In this document: one piece after another, positions 1-7,446 of the stretch
Numbering within the stretch: the first letter of the stretch is position 1
Layout of the letters: every line of letters begins with the position of its first letter
Assembly: GCA_910589485.1 (NCBI GenBank)
Contig: CAJUSW010000011.1
Location: 62,001 to 126,000, forward strand
Direction: 5' to 3'
From: an uncultured Duncaniella sp.
GTDB lineage: Bacteria; Bacteroidota; Bacteroidia; Bacteroidales; Muribaculaceae
DNA: 64,000 nucleotides
The notes under the pieces: model-generated
Told to the model about the DNA's origin: nothing
What the model saw: the letters and a program-made list of their open reading frames with translations, nothing else
Databases searched by the model: none
Made by a program: the position numbers and the translations under genes

Positions 1-1123
1 CCCCCGCTTTCATGATGATGGCTCCGGTGTCGGTGCCGGTGATTACTATCTCGTCGTCGGGATGCAGTTCGCCAGCCTCCATGAGAAATTCGCCCACGCC
101 GAGCTTGGGGAAATACCTCACTCCCTTGGCTATGTATCTCTTCACCTTTGTGGCCGAGGAACCATATTTGGATGACCATTCGCCCAAGCGCTGGCCCATA
201 TAATATCCGTCCCAGAATCCGCGGTTGAACACCTTGGCGAGCGACTCGTCCCACTCGCTGATCTTCTCGGGGGTGAACGTGCCGTCACATATAGCCTGGA
301 TAGCTTCGGAATAGGCTTTCACTGTAAGGGCTACATACTCGGGCCCGCGGGCGCGTCCCTCGATCTTGAACACCCTCACTCCCGCGTCAATCATCTTGTT
401 GAGGAAATGGATGGTCTTCAGATCCTTGGGCGACATGATGTATTTGTTCTCGATCTCCAGCTCATCGCCGGTCTCGATGTCGGTCACGCGGTATCCGCGA
501 CGGCATATCTGGGTGCAGGCTCCGCGGTTGGCGCTCGAGTTCATCTCGTGGAGGCTCAGGTAGCATTTGCCCGACACGGCCATGCACAAGGCTCCGTGGC
601 AGAACATCTCGAGTCTTATCAGCTCGCCCTTAGGACCGCAGATGTTCTCCTCCACGATGGTGCGGTGTATGGCTGACACCTGTTCCATCGACAGCTCGCG
701 GGCCAGTACCATCACGTCGGCCCACTGGGCATAGAACCTCACGGCCTCGATATTGCTCACGTTGACCTGGGTGGAGATGTGTACCTCCACGCCTATCCGG
801 CGGGCATAGCTGATGGCGGCGATGTCGCTCGCTATGATGGCCGATATGCCGCTTTCCTTCACGGCATCGATCACGGCATGGCACTTCTCTATCTCGTTGT
901 CGTATATGATGGTGTTGACTGTGAGATAGCTTTTCACTCCGGCTTCATCGCATATCGAGGCTATGCGGCGCAGGTCGTCGAGTGTGAAGTTGACCGATGA
1001 GCGGGCGCGCATGTTCAGTCCCTCCACTCCGAAGTACACGGCATCGGCTCCGGCCTCTATAGCGGCATGGAGCGATTCATACGACCCCACCGGGGCCATT
1101 ATCTCAAAATCCTTACGATTCAT
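1..1123 (-). CDS. U32-family peptidase-like protein (TrhP/YegQ type), partial
   Basis: The reading frame runs from an ATG at 1123 and is cut by the left edge, leaving about 374 residues. It begins MNRKDFEIMAPVGSYESL and carries the U32 features: an AGADAVYFG segment near the start, a long TIM-barrel-like region, and the signature EMFCHGALCMAVSGKCYLS followed by NRGACTQICRRGY, whose cysteines fit the cluster-binding Cys pattern of the family. Members of this family annotated as collagenase-like are in several cases tRNA or rRNA hydroxylation factors (TrhP, RlhA), so a role in tRNA uridine hydroxylation is more likely than proteolysis (family knowledge). It lies downstream of an aminotransferase on the same strand, 102 bp away, with three hairpins between. 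The C-terminus is not visible. Confidence 0.9.
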   Translation of the reverse strand, partial: MNRKDFEIMAPVGSYESLHAAIEAGADAVYFGVEGLNMRARSSVNFTLDDLRRIASICDEAGVKSYLTVNTIIYDNEIEKCHAVIDAVKESGISAIIASDIAAISYARRIGVEVHISTQVNVSNIEAVRFYAQWADVMVLARELSMEQVSAIHRTIVEENICGPKGELIRLEMFCHGALCMAVSGKCYLSLHEMNSSANRGACTQICRRGYRVTDIETGDELEIENKYIMSPKDLKTIHFLNKMIDAGVRVFKIEGRARGPEYVALTVKAYSEAIQAICDGTFTPEKISEWDESLAKVFNRGFWDGYYMGQRLGEWSSKYGSSATKVKRYIAKGVRYFPKLGVGEFLMEAGELHPDDEIVITGTDTGAIIMKAG

Positions 1124-1182
1124 ACTTATTCAGCGTTGTAAATTTTCAGCGGAGCTGAAAAGTTCTGAGTTTCTGAGGTTAT

Positions 1183-1223
1183 AAGGTTATAAAATCTTAT
1201 AACCTTCCGAGGCTCGGCCTCGG
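1183..1223. terminator. Tandem hairpins between aminotransferase and U32 gene
   Basis: A perfect 10-bp stem (1183-1192 with 1197-1206, loop of four) is followed by a 6-bp stem CCGAGG/CCTCGG (1207-1212 with 1218-1223). A third stem, TTTTCAGC/GCTGAAAA, lies at about 1143-1161. No long T-run follows on either strand, so this may attenuate or protect an mRNA end rather than terminate fully. Confidence 0.4.
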
Positions 1224-1225
1224 AA

Positions 1226-2425
1226 TCACACAGTGCGGCCGGGGTAAGCCTGGAGTGCGGCCGAGAGAATCTTCATGGCGCGGGCCAGATCCTCCTTGTT
1301 GAGCACATAGGCCATGCGCACCTCGTCACGTCCCATGCCGGGAGTGGTATAGAAGCCCGATGCAGGAGCCATGAATATGGTCTCGCCGTCGAGGTCGAAG
1401 TCGCTCAGACACCACTGGCAGAACTTGTCGGCATCATCAACCGGCAGTTTCACCACGGTATAGAATGCGCCCATGGGGATGGGGGTATAGCATCCTGGAA
1501 TCTTGTTGAGCTGGTCGATCAGGAACTTGCGGCGCTCCACATATTCATTATATGTAGCGAGCATATACTCGGCCGACGTGTCGATCGAGGCCTCGGCTAC
1601 GATCTGGCCCAGCAATGGGGGGCTGAGGCGGGCCTGGCAGAATTTCATCACGTTTTTCTTAAGCTCGGGGTGCTTGGTGATGAGGGCTCCGATGCGTATG
1701 CCACATTCATTGTAGCGCTTCGACACCGAGTCGACCAGCACCACCTGCTCCTCGATGCCGGGGAGATGGAATGCTGAGATATAGGGCGCACCGGTGTAGC
1801 AGAACTCGCGGTACACCTCGTCCGAGAACAGGAACAGGTCATACTTCTTCACCAGGTCGCGGATCTGAAGCATCTCCTTCATGGTGTAGAGGTAGCCCGT
1901 GGGGTTGTTGGGATTACAGATGAGGATACCCTTGGTGCGCGGAGTGATCAGCTCCTCGAACTTCTCTACCGGCGGGAGGGCAAAGCCCTCGTCGATGCTC
2001 GACGGCACGGTCACGATCTTGGCACCGGCCGAGATAGCGAATGCCATATAGTTGGCGTATGCAGGTTCGGGCACGATTATCTCGTCGCCCGGATCGAGGC
2101 ACGCCATGAAGGCAAACAGCACCGCTTCCGATCCACCGGTGGTGACGATGATGTCGTCGACATCCACGTCGATGTTGAACCGCTTGTAATATCCTTTCAG
2201 CTTCTGTCGCAGTGACAGCAGACCGTCCGACGGGCTGTACTCCAGCACATCGCGGTCGATATTCTTGAGGGCAGCCAGACCCTCGGGAGGAGTGGGCACA
2301 TCGGGCTGGCCGATGTTGAGGTGATACACCTTGGTTCCGCGGGCCTTGGCGGCATTGGCCAGAGGCACGAGGCGGCGTATAGGTGAAGCGGGCATCAGTG
2401 TCCCGCGCTCTGATACATTAGGCAT
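1226..2425 (-). CDS. PLP-dependent aminotransferase, class I/II
   Basis: A 399-residue fold-type I aminotransferase. The substrate-phosphate region (TTGGSEAVLF, about 95-104), NPNNPTG (171-177), the SDEVYREF aspartate loop (about 201-208) and the PLP lysine in SVSKRYNECG (K236) are all present. The N-terminus SPIRRLVPLANAAKARG is typical of the aspartate/aromatic aminotransferase branch, so the ATG at 2425 is a reasonable start. Substrate cannot be fixed from sequence; aspartate, alanine or an aromatic amino acid are possible. It starts 21 bp after the GlmU-like gene and is probably co-transcribed with it. Confidence 0.93.
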   Translation of the reverse strand: MPNVSERGTLMPASPIRRLVPLANAAKARGTKVYHLNIGQPDVPTPPEGLAALKNIDRDVLEYSPSDGLLSLRQKLKGYYKRFNIDVDVDDIIVTTGGSEAVLFAFMACLDPGDEIIVPEPAYANYMAFAISAGAKIVTVPSSIDEGFALPPVEKFEELITPRTKGILICNPNNPTGYLYTMKEMLQIRDLVKKYDLFLFSDEVYREFCYTGAPYISAFHLPGIEEQVVLVDSVSKRYNECGIRIGALITKHPELKKNVMKFCQARLSPPLLGQIVAEASIDTSAEYMLATYNEYVERRKFLIDQLNKIPGCYTPIPMGAFYTVVKLPVDDADKFCQWCLSDFDLDGETIFMAPASGFYTTPGMGRDEVRMAYVLNKEDLARAMKILSAALQAYPGRTV

Positions 2426-2446
2426 AATAGTTGTGGGGTATATAGG

Positions 2447-3607
2447 TCAGCGCATGCCCTGGAGGCGTTCGCGCACGGTGATAAGTATTTCTTTGTCTAT
2501 TTCGGTGAGCTCTAAGTGGCGGCGTGACATCACGGTCGAGGCTGTCTCGAAGAACGCATCCATGTCCACCTCCCTCATGCCGGCGGTTGAGCCTTGGGTG
2601 AATGAGGGGATGAATGTCCGGGGGAATCCGGCTCCGTAGAAGTTCACGCCCACACCCACCACTGTGGCGGTGTTGAACATCGTGTTGATGCCGGCCTTGG
2701 AGTGGTCGCCCATGATGAGTCCGCAGAACTGTAGGCCGGTCTTCACGAAACGTCCCTCGCCTATGCTCCACAGCTTCACCGGATCGTAAGTATTCTTCAG
2801 GTTGGAGGCTGTGCATCCTGCTCCGAGGTTACACCATTCGCCTATCACGGCATTGCCGAGGAATCCGTCGTGGGCCTTGTTGGAGTATCCGGTCATCACC
2901 ACATTGTTGAGCTCGCCACCCACCTTGCAGTAGGGGCCGAGGGTAGTGGCTCCATAGATTTTACCGCCCATGTTGACTACCGAGTGCTCACACATGGCTA
3001 TCGGGCCACGCAGGCAAGCACCCTCCATGATCTCGGCACCGTTGCCCACGTAGACCGGACCGTTCTTCACATTGATTATGGCACCCTCCACGGTGGCACC
3101 CTCCTCGATGAAGAGGTTGGCCGGATCGCCTATCAGGCGGCAGCTGTCGCTCAGAGGCTGTGACTTGCGTCCGGCGGTGATGGCCTCGAAGTCGCGGCGC
3201 AGGGCCTCGTCATTGTTCATGAACAAGTCCCATATATGATTTATGGCGAACGGTTCGCCCTCGTATGCGACATTTCCGGCCTCGCCGTTACCGTTGCGGG
3301 CTATCACCTCATCGTTGCAGATGAGCGCCTGGCCCGGTTCGAGAGCGAGTATCGCCTCCGCCAGTTCTTTGTCGGGGTGCAGATTGGCCGCTATGAACAG
3401 GTCGTTGCCATCGTCCGAGAGCGAGAGTGGATATTTTGTGCTCAGGTAATCCTGAGTCTCGAATGAGTAAGTTCCCTCGATGGTGCGTTGCCATTTCTCG
3501 AGCATGGTGGTGATGCCGTGGCGCACCATGGCCACAGGACGTGTGAAAGTTAGGGGTAACAGCGCCTGACGGGCCTTTTCCGGATCAAATAGTATGATGT
3601 TTCGCAT
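2447..3607 (-). CDS. Alternative GlmU-like sugar nucleotidyltransferase/acetyltransferase
   Basis: A 386-residue protein opening with NIILFDPEKARQALLPLTFT, characteristic of the Bacteroidetes 'alternative GlmU' family (bifunctional UDP-GlcNAc diphosphorylase/glucosamine-1-phosphate acetyltransferase). The N-terminal half is a reduced nucleotidyltransferase-like domain (for example MVRHGITTMLEKW). From about residue 170 the sequence becomes hexapeptide repeats of a left-handed beta helix (GPVYVGNGAEI, GGKIYGATTLGPYCKVGG, NAVIGEWCNLGAGC). It would supply UDP-GlcNAc for peptidoglycan and lipid A (known for the family). It is the first gene of the minus-strand unit that continues into the aminotransferase, with a -7 box at 3687-3694. 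Confidence 0.88.
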   Translation of the reverse strand: MRNIILFDPEKARQALLPLTFTRPVAMVRHGITTMLEKWQRTIEGTYSFETQDYLSTKYPLSLSDDGNDLFIAANLHPDKELAEAILALEPGQALICNDEVIARNGNGEAGNVAYEGEPFAINHIWDLFMNNDEALRRDFEAITAGRKSQPLSDSCRLIGDPANLFIEEGATVEGAIINVKNGPVYVGNGAEIMEGACLRGPIAMCEHSVVNMGGKIYGATTLGPYCKVGGELNNVVMTGYSNKAHDGFLGNAVIGEWCNLGAGCTASNLKNTYDPVKLWSIGEGRFVKTGLQFCGLIMGDHSKAGINTMFNTATVVGVGVNFYGAGFPRTFIPSFTQGSTAGMREVDMDAFFETASTVMSRRHLELTEIDKEILITVRERLQGMR

Positions 3608-3686
3608 AGCGTGTATCGTTTGCTTGACTTTTATTGAAAAACTGACAGATGTAAGTGATGTAGTTCGTCCAATTTTATTTAAGTTG

Positions 3687-3694
3687 CAAAATTA
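3687..3694 (-). promoter_or_regulatory. -7 box for GlmU-like gene
   Basis: Read on the minus strand this is TAATTTTG, matching the Bacteroidetes TAnnTTTG element, about 80 bp upstream of the start at 3607. No clear TTTG at -33. Confidence 0.5.
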
Positions 3695-3907
3695 CAAAAA
3701 AACACCTGAATATCTCCACCCTTAAGCCGGAAATCTCGGCTTTTTGGGGCATTTTGATCGAGAGATACCAACGATCTTTGCAATCTCTTTTTTGCATTTT
3801 GCTCTGAAGTTAGTCCGAAATTTACGGTCTTTACTCCGAGATTAATTGGCGCCAAAAGAGATGTGGGCTATTCAGTAGGAAGTTTTGCACTCCGTTTCTG
3901 AAATTAC

Positions 3908-3944
3908 AAAAAAAAATCGGCCGGAGCACAAAAAGTATTCCGGC
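3908..3944 (-). terminator. Intrinsic terminator after SecB-like gene
   Basis: On the minus strand the stem GCCGGA/TCCGGC (3939-3944 with 3920-3925) is followed by a nine-T run (3908-3916). It lies about 30 bp past the stop codon at 3973 and closes the three-gene operon. Confidence 0.8.
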
Positions 3945-3972
3945 TGAATATCTGCTTTTTCAAAAGGCGAAG

Positions 3973-4377
3973 TCAGTCAATTACCTTGGCCTGTCTCAGT
4001 CCCTCCACGAAGTTTATCGTAGGAAGGATAAGAGGGTCAATGCCCGATATGGCCGTAAGTGTTGATATGTGTGCCCTCAGGTATGGGAACATGATGGCCG
4101 GAGCACTGGCAGTGAAGAATGTGCCTTTCTCTTGATGCGAAAGATTGTTGTCAAATTCAAAAATTCCGCGCATCTCTAACTGTATGTCCAGACTTTGATC
4201 CGGATTAGTTACCGAGACACCTAAGTCCAAAGCATACTCTGATTTGCACTCCGATGTCCTTATGCCGGAAAATGTAACATTGAGTTTCTTATCGATTTCA
4301 CCGGATTGGGCCATGCGCATCTCCGATTTTATGATGCGGTAGCCTTTGAACCTGAATTTTGTCTGTTCAGTTGCCAT
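3973..4377 (-). CDS. SecB-like chaperone of a putative toxin-antitoxin-chaperone module
   Basis: A 134-residue protein with the C-terminal SecB signature: APAIMFPYLRAHISTL (about 92-107) followed by GIDPLILPTINF (112-123), which aligns with the Phe-Pro-Tyr-Ala-Arg and Leu-x-Pro-x-Asn-Phe core of SecB. The N-terminal half (FKGYRIIKSEMRM) fits the beta-strand face that holds unfolded clients. Housekeeping SecB is usually lacking or single in Bacteroidetes, whereas solitary SecB-like proteins in accessory islands typically protect antitoxins (TAC systems; established for HigBA-SecB and CmdTAC). Here it is the third gene, starting 5 bp after the middle gene, directly downstream of a HEPN protein. 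Function as an antitoxin-dedicated chaperone is inference from context. Confidence 0.82.
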   Translation of the reverse strand: MATEQTKFRFKGYRIIKSEMRMAQSGEIDKKLNVTFSGIRTSECKSEYALDLGVSVTNPDQSLDIQLEMRGIFEFDNNLSHQEKGTFFTASAPAIMFPYLRAHISTLTAISGIDPLILPTINFVEGLRQAKVID

Positions 4378-4382
4378 ATAGA

Positions 4383-4748
4383 TTATGCCGCTAAATTATA
4401 ACACTCAGGATTCACGGTAAACAGATTTTCAATCTGCAAACGCCATTCCCCTACGGGACTCATTTCCGTGAATCCTACTATTGTTTCTGCTCCCGAACTG
4501 AGTTGGAATAGCTCCTCATTATCGCATAACAACGGGGCATTACACCCGTAAATATCTTCCATTTCATCCTCAAAAGACATCACGTCGCGACTGAAGCTTT
4601 CCATGTCTGCTATTACATCTGTACATAACGAAACAAGATACACACAACGTGTCGTGTTGTACTCAAAGCGGACTTTCAATCCGGGATATTCAGATGTGAT
4701 GCGGTTGGCCCATTCGACCAAACGATTCCTGATTTCTTCTATTTTCAT
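4383..4748 (-). CDS. Unknown protein, candidate antitoxin between HEPN and SecB-like genes
   Basis: A 121-residue acidic protein that I do not recognise. The N-terminus (MKIEEIRNRLVEWANRI) is likely helical. The middle has paired cysteines (YLVSLC, YGCNAPLLC), and the last stretch (GEWRLQIENLFTVNPECYN) is hydrophobic and aromatic. It has no GSxARG motif, so it is not the nucleotidyltransferase (MNT) antitoxin that usually accompanies HEPN toxins. Its start overlaps the HEPN stop by 4 bp (ATGA), so the two are probably translationally coupled, and the SecB-like gene follows after 5 bp. Position two of three matches the antitoxin slot of known TAC operons. The hydrophobic tail could be the chaperone-addiction segment (inference). 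Confidence 0.8.
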   Translation of the reverse strand: MKIEEIRNRLVEWANRITSEYPGLKVRFEYNTTRCVYLVSLCTDVIADMESFSRDVMSFEDEMEDIYGCNAPLLCDNEELFQLSSGAETIVGFTEMSPVGEWRLQIENLFTVNPECYNLAA

Positions 4749-5149
4749 GCGCAGAGGTAGCGTTTTAAGTTTGTTATTATAGCATCTGCTTCAGCTTTAT
4801 AATGCAGAGCCTCGTCAATGGTGAAAAACTTGTTGTGGTAGTCAGCTTCCACTCGGCTATGTTTCAAATTGTTTATTCTATCGCGTATTCTTCGGGCTTC
4901 ATTAAGGGACTTTGACGCAATTCTATTCTTAACTTCCTCTAATATGAATTTATGCGAACTCTCCCCTTCATGGGCGTTCTGTTCGTCATATGATATGGCC
5001 GGAGTTGCTTTTTCCGCTAACAGGTATTTCATATATTGGAGTACCGCGTAATATGAGCAATGGACACTTGTAGTCCACCCTTGCTGAGTATTGCTGTCTT
5101 GGGACAACTTCTCAGCCATATAGAGATTCATGTCACATTTTGTTATCAT
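4745..5149 (-). CDS. HEPN-domain protein, candidate RNase toxin
   Basis: A helical protein of 134 residues from the ATG at 5149; an upstream in-frame ATG at 5176 would add nine. Two HEPN hallmarks are visible: the central helix SVHCSYYAVLQYMKYLL, matching the SYYAxxxxxKALL core, and the C-terminal SRVEADYHNKFFTIDEAL. In that segment the R-V-E-A-D-Y-H string is an R-x5-H arrangement, within the R-x4-6-H ribonuclease motif. The helix ending ADAIITNLKRYL closes the fold. HEPN proteins are commonly RNA-cutting toxins in TA or abortive-infection systems (family knowledge). It is the first gene of the operon and overlaps the next gene by 4 bp. Toxic activity is inferred from motif and context. Confidence 0.85.
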   Translation of the reverse strand: MITKCDMNLYMAEKLSQDSNTQQGWTTSVHCSYYAVLQYMKYLLAEKATPAISYDEQNAHEGESSHKFILEEVKNRIASKSLNEARRIRDRINNLKHSRVEADYHNKFFTIDEALHYKAEADAIITNLKRYLCA

Positions 5150-5207
5150 TATACGATATACCTGATTGCTAAACACTTGATTTGTGTCTGTAGTTTATAA
5201 TGATGGA

Positions 5208-5215
5208 CAAAGATA
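5208..5215 (-). promoter_or_regulatory. -7 box for HEPN/SecB-like operon
   Basis: Minus-strand TATCTTTG, a perfect TAnnTTTG match, about 60 bp upstream of the HEPN start at 5149. The -33 position is not well conserved. Confidence 0.6.
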
Positions 5216-5394
5216 GCCAAAATTAATAGCAATTAGGAAGTTTATTAACATACATTTTAATATTTTAATATTTGTGGGCCTATAAAAAGGCGAATACTCA
5301 TAAGTTTGGTAATTATGCTGTCTGTCTTTTGCTTTTGTTTGCGTTTTATTGGTTTACTGTTCTCCAGTTTATAAGACCAGAGACTCTATAGTTG

Positions 5395-5428
5395 AGAGAA
5401 GGGCAATTAATAGAGAAGGGCAATTAAT
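5395..5428. repeat. 17-bp perfect tandem duplication
   Basis: Two adjacent identical copies of AGAGAAGGGCAATTAAT (5395-5411 and 5412-5428). Confidence 0.9.
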
Positions 5429-5438
5429 TAGGTGTGTT

Positions 5439-5690
5439 TCATTTGTTGTTTTCAAGATAATTAGTTAATTTTGCGATTAGATGGAGACAACTCCGTCCAT
5501 GACATTTTGGATTAAGAAGCGTTATGCTTATCTCTTGAGAATGGAAACCTGAGAAACTTTCATAGAGCAAGAGTGGCATAGTGGTTCTCACGCTACGGCG
5601 TGGGCTGCTATTGTTACATCTGCTCACAGGCTTTCTCAGGGCCTCCATTCTTAGACGTAGCATTGCAGTTCCACGCTTCGTGGTTTATAA
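5439..5690. other. Recurrent Bacteroidales-type sequence, possibly a mobile remnant
   Basis: This stretch is more G+C-rich than its flanks and contains a small inverted motif (ACGCTACGGCGTG). On the minus strand it can be read as a 74-residue frame including NNSSPRRSVRT and NPKCHGRSCLHLIAKL. I associate such strings with short hypothetical proteins scattered in Bacteroidales genomes, which are more likely a dispersed non-coding repeat than a real protein. That recollection is unverified. No transposase or target-site duplication is visible. Confidence 0.3.
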
Positions 5691-5745
5691 ATATCTGTAA
5701 TAAGGAATTGCATACAGAGTAACTAATGCCATGCAAATATAAAAA

Positions 5746-6426
5746 ATGAAACACAAGTTACTAATTATTGTTGTGTCGTTACTTACATTATCAGCATGTA
5801 GTCCGAGTAATGAAGAAAAAGCACAAGAAATGGCTGCAAATTACCTGAAAGGTGTATTGTATCATTTTGATAGTTATGAGCCATTACAGACAAAAGTAGA
5901 TAGTTCTTTTGTATCTTTGGCATCAGACAAGGAAGCTATAGACCTTACATTGGACATGATGAAACTCTTTCAATCGGCTCAGGAGTATGCGGATAAGATT
6001 GAGAGAGCAGAAAGTTCAATGGAGATATGGTCTCCAAGTGAATACTCATCAGCGTATAGCAGAGGTGAATATCGTAGGGCAAAGGAGGAACGAGATGACA
6101 ACCAACAACTATTGGTTAAGACAACGGAACGAATCCAAAATCAGTTTTCAAAGATTAAGAGCCGACAGGCTTATTTGGAGGCTGAGTCTTCTTTAAAAAT
6201 GGGCGATTTTGATGGATGGAAGGTTTATCACAAATTCAAAAGCCTTAATGGATTGGGGACAGTTGACCTGTTGGGCGAATATGTGTTATTTTGTGATACA
6301 GACTTTAATGAGAAGCATGCGTATTCAAAAGATGACTATGAGGCTATTAAAAAAGTTATGACAACAATTTCTGAATCTTCGGAATTACCTGAACTTGCAG
6401 AAAAATTACAAGAGTTGATTTTCTAA
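5746..6426 (+). CDS. Predicted lipoprotein, unknown function
   Basis: A 226-residue protein with a lipoprotein signal peptide (MKHKLLIIVVSLLTLSAC, lipobox LSAC with Cys18). The mature part is strongly charged and helical; the region around residues 80-150 (ADKIERAESSMEIW, AKEERDDNQQLLVKTTERIQNQF) looks like a coiled coil. No known domain was recognised. It is A+T-rich compared with the chromosomal backbone and heads a three-gene plus-strand cluster; the next gene starts 4 bp after its stop. Location in the inner or outer membrane facing the periplasm follows from the lipobox. Confidence 0.8.
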   Translation: MKHKLLIIVVSLLTLSACSPSNEEKAQEMAANYLKGVLYHFDSYEPLQTKVDSSFVSLASDKEAIDLTLDMMKLFQSAQEYADKIERAESSMEIWSPSEYSSAYSRGEYRRAKEERDDNQQLLVKTTERIQNQFSKIKSRQAYLEAESSLKMGDFDGWKVYHKFKSLNGLGTVDLLGEYVLFCDTDFNEKHAYSKDDYEAIKKVMTTISESSELPELAEKLQELIF

Positions 6427-6430
6427 ACAA

Positions 6431-6913
6431 TTGATTATGACAAAGCTTTTAAAATATGCGATACTTTCTGTTTGTCTCTTGTCGACGTGTGGAAATATAT
6501 TCGCGCTAACCGAATCTAATGAAGTTCGAAAATGTGATTCTGTAATGTCTTATAGTGATTCTGTAGTGTCCCATATCGCATCAATTATAGAAGATATGGA
6601 TATGAGGAAATATCGAAGCGAATCAACGAATAGATATAAACTTTATCCCACAGAGAACATGTACAATTTTCTAAAACTGGACACTAAAACAGGAAAAATA
6701 GAACAAGTCCAATGGTCTCTTGATAGGGATAAGGAGGGCTCTGTATCAATAAATAGAGATGATTTATCCTGGAACTCAGTTATAGGAACATTTGAATTAT
6801 ATCCTACTCCAAATATGTATCAGTTTGTACTTCTGGATAAATACAGCGGAAGAACTTGGCATGTGCAGTGGGGAATGGAGAATAAAAAAAGATGGATCAG
6901 ACAAATATATTAA
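6431..6913 (+). CDS. Secreted protein with two YPTxNMYxF repeats
   Basis: A 160-residue protein with an N-terminal hydrophobic signal (MTKLLKYAILSVCLLSTCGNIFA; start at 6431 or two codons later). The mature region has two copies of one motif about 50 residues apart: YKLYPTENMYNFLKLDTKTGK-x5-VQW and FELYPTPNMYQFVLLDKYSGR-x4-VQW. The conserved YPT-NMY-F-LD-G-VQW pattern suggests two beta-rich units of one fold. Function unknown. It follows the lipoprotein gene by 4 bp and is likely co-transcribed. A link to the neighbouring HEPN module is possible but not supported by the sequence. Confidence 0.75.
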   Translation: MIMTKLLKYAILSVCLLSTCGNIFALTESNEVRKCDSVMSYSDSVVSHIASIIEDMDMRKYRSESTNRYKLYPTENMYNFLKLDTKTGKIEQVQWSLDRDKEGSVSINRDDLSWNSVIGTFELYPTPNMYQFVLLDKYSGRTWHVQWGMENKKRWIRQIY

Positions 6914-6924
6914 AAATAAATTTC

Positions 6925-7164
6925 ATGAAATCAAATCCTGAATCAATTCGCTGTGGACATGCAGAGGACAGCTTTGAGGCTCTGAAAAAAGCATGTGAGA
7001 AAGAAGCAAATAATCTTTGTGTAACACTCAACCTGGCACAGGGGGATGTTGTTGAAATTCCTTTTTGGACATCTGATTTTCCAGAACTGATTTGCGTTGG
7101 CAAATTTTCAAAATCAGATAAAGGTGTGACATACGAGTTGGATTTCTCAGAAAGCACTCTTTAA
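6925..7164 (+). CDS. Small unknown protein
   Basis: A 79-residue frame from the ATG at 6925 (MKSNPESIRCGHAEDSF); an upstream ATG at 6892 would overlap the preceding gene by 22 bp and is less likely. It is acidic, without signal peptide or membrane segment, and ends VGKFSKSDKGVTYELDF. No family recognised. Spacing of 11 bp from the preceding gene, same strand and same A+T-rich composition support a real gene. An 86-residue frame on the opposite strand covers the same DNA but fits the cluster less well. Confidence 0.5.
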   Translation: MKSNPESIRCGHAEDSFEALKKACEKEANNLCVTLNLAQGDVVEIPFWTSDFPELICVGKFSKSDKGVTYELDFSESTL

Positions 7165-7300
7165 ATTCGGATTCCAAAGAATTACTTTTGGATGTGTTCG
7201 AGAATTTTAAGTATTGACTTGACAATGCAGTTAGGAGAATTCCCTAAGAATCCATCCATAAGGGATTTTTGGATTAGAGTAATTTTTCGTTTTGACGAAA

Positions 7301-7330
7301 CAATGATAGGACTTATCCATCATTGATTTT
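7301..7330 (+). terminator. Candidate terminator of the 5746-7164 cluster
   Basis: Stem CAATGAT/ATCATTG (7301-7307 with 7319-7325) continues inward as GGA/TCC with one bulge and is followed by ATTTT. It lies about 135 bp past the last stop. A further small hairpin (CCGTC aaa GACGG) is at 7376-7388. Confidence 0.45.
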
Positions 7331-7446
7331 CAACTAATGGTAAATGCTTTTGAGGCTGATAAATACATAGTATATCCGTCAAAGACGGCGTGGCATTATC
7401 GATCGAGTGGGGGGGCAATATGTTTCTGCCCAATGTCTCAACAGTC

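Larger units (their letters stand above)
3608..3972. other. Intergenic region, A+T-rich
   Basis: No plausible gene is visible. The interval holds the promoter box of the GlmU-like gene on its left and the terminator of the SecB-like operon on its right. A short plus-strand hairpin followed by T residues at 3724-3746 has no gene upstream of it. Confidence 0.6.
5177..5745. other. A+T-rich intergenic region
   Basis: No gene is called. It holds the operon promoter at 5208-5215, a 17-bp tandem duplication at 5395-5428, and a segment at about 5440-5690 of different composition described separately. The sequence just upstream of the lipoprotein gene at 5746 shows no clear promoter box. Confidence 0.5.

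Noticed and set aside
3724..3746. Plus-strand hairpin AAGCCG/CGGCTT with T-run as a terminator
   Set aside because: No gene or promoter upstream on that strand; stem only 6 bp, so probably chance in A+T-rich DNA.
4383..4748. Middle gene of the HEPN operon as an MNT nucleotidyltransferase antitoxin
   Set aside because: No GSxARG-type motif or following Asp pair; the sequence is unrelated to MNT proteins.
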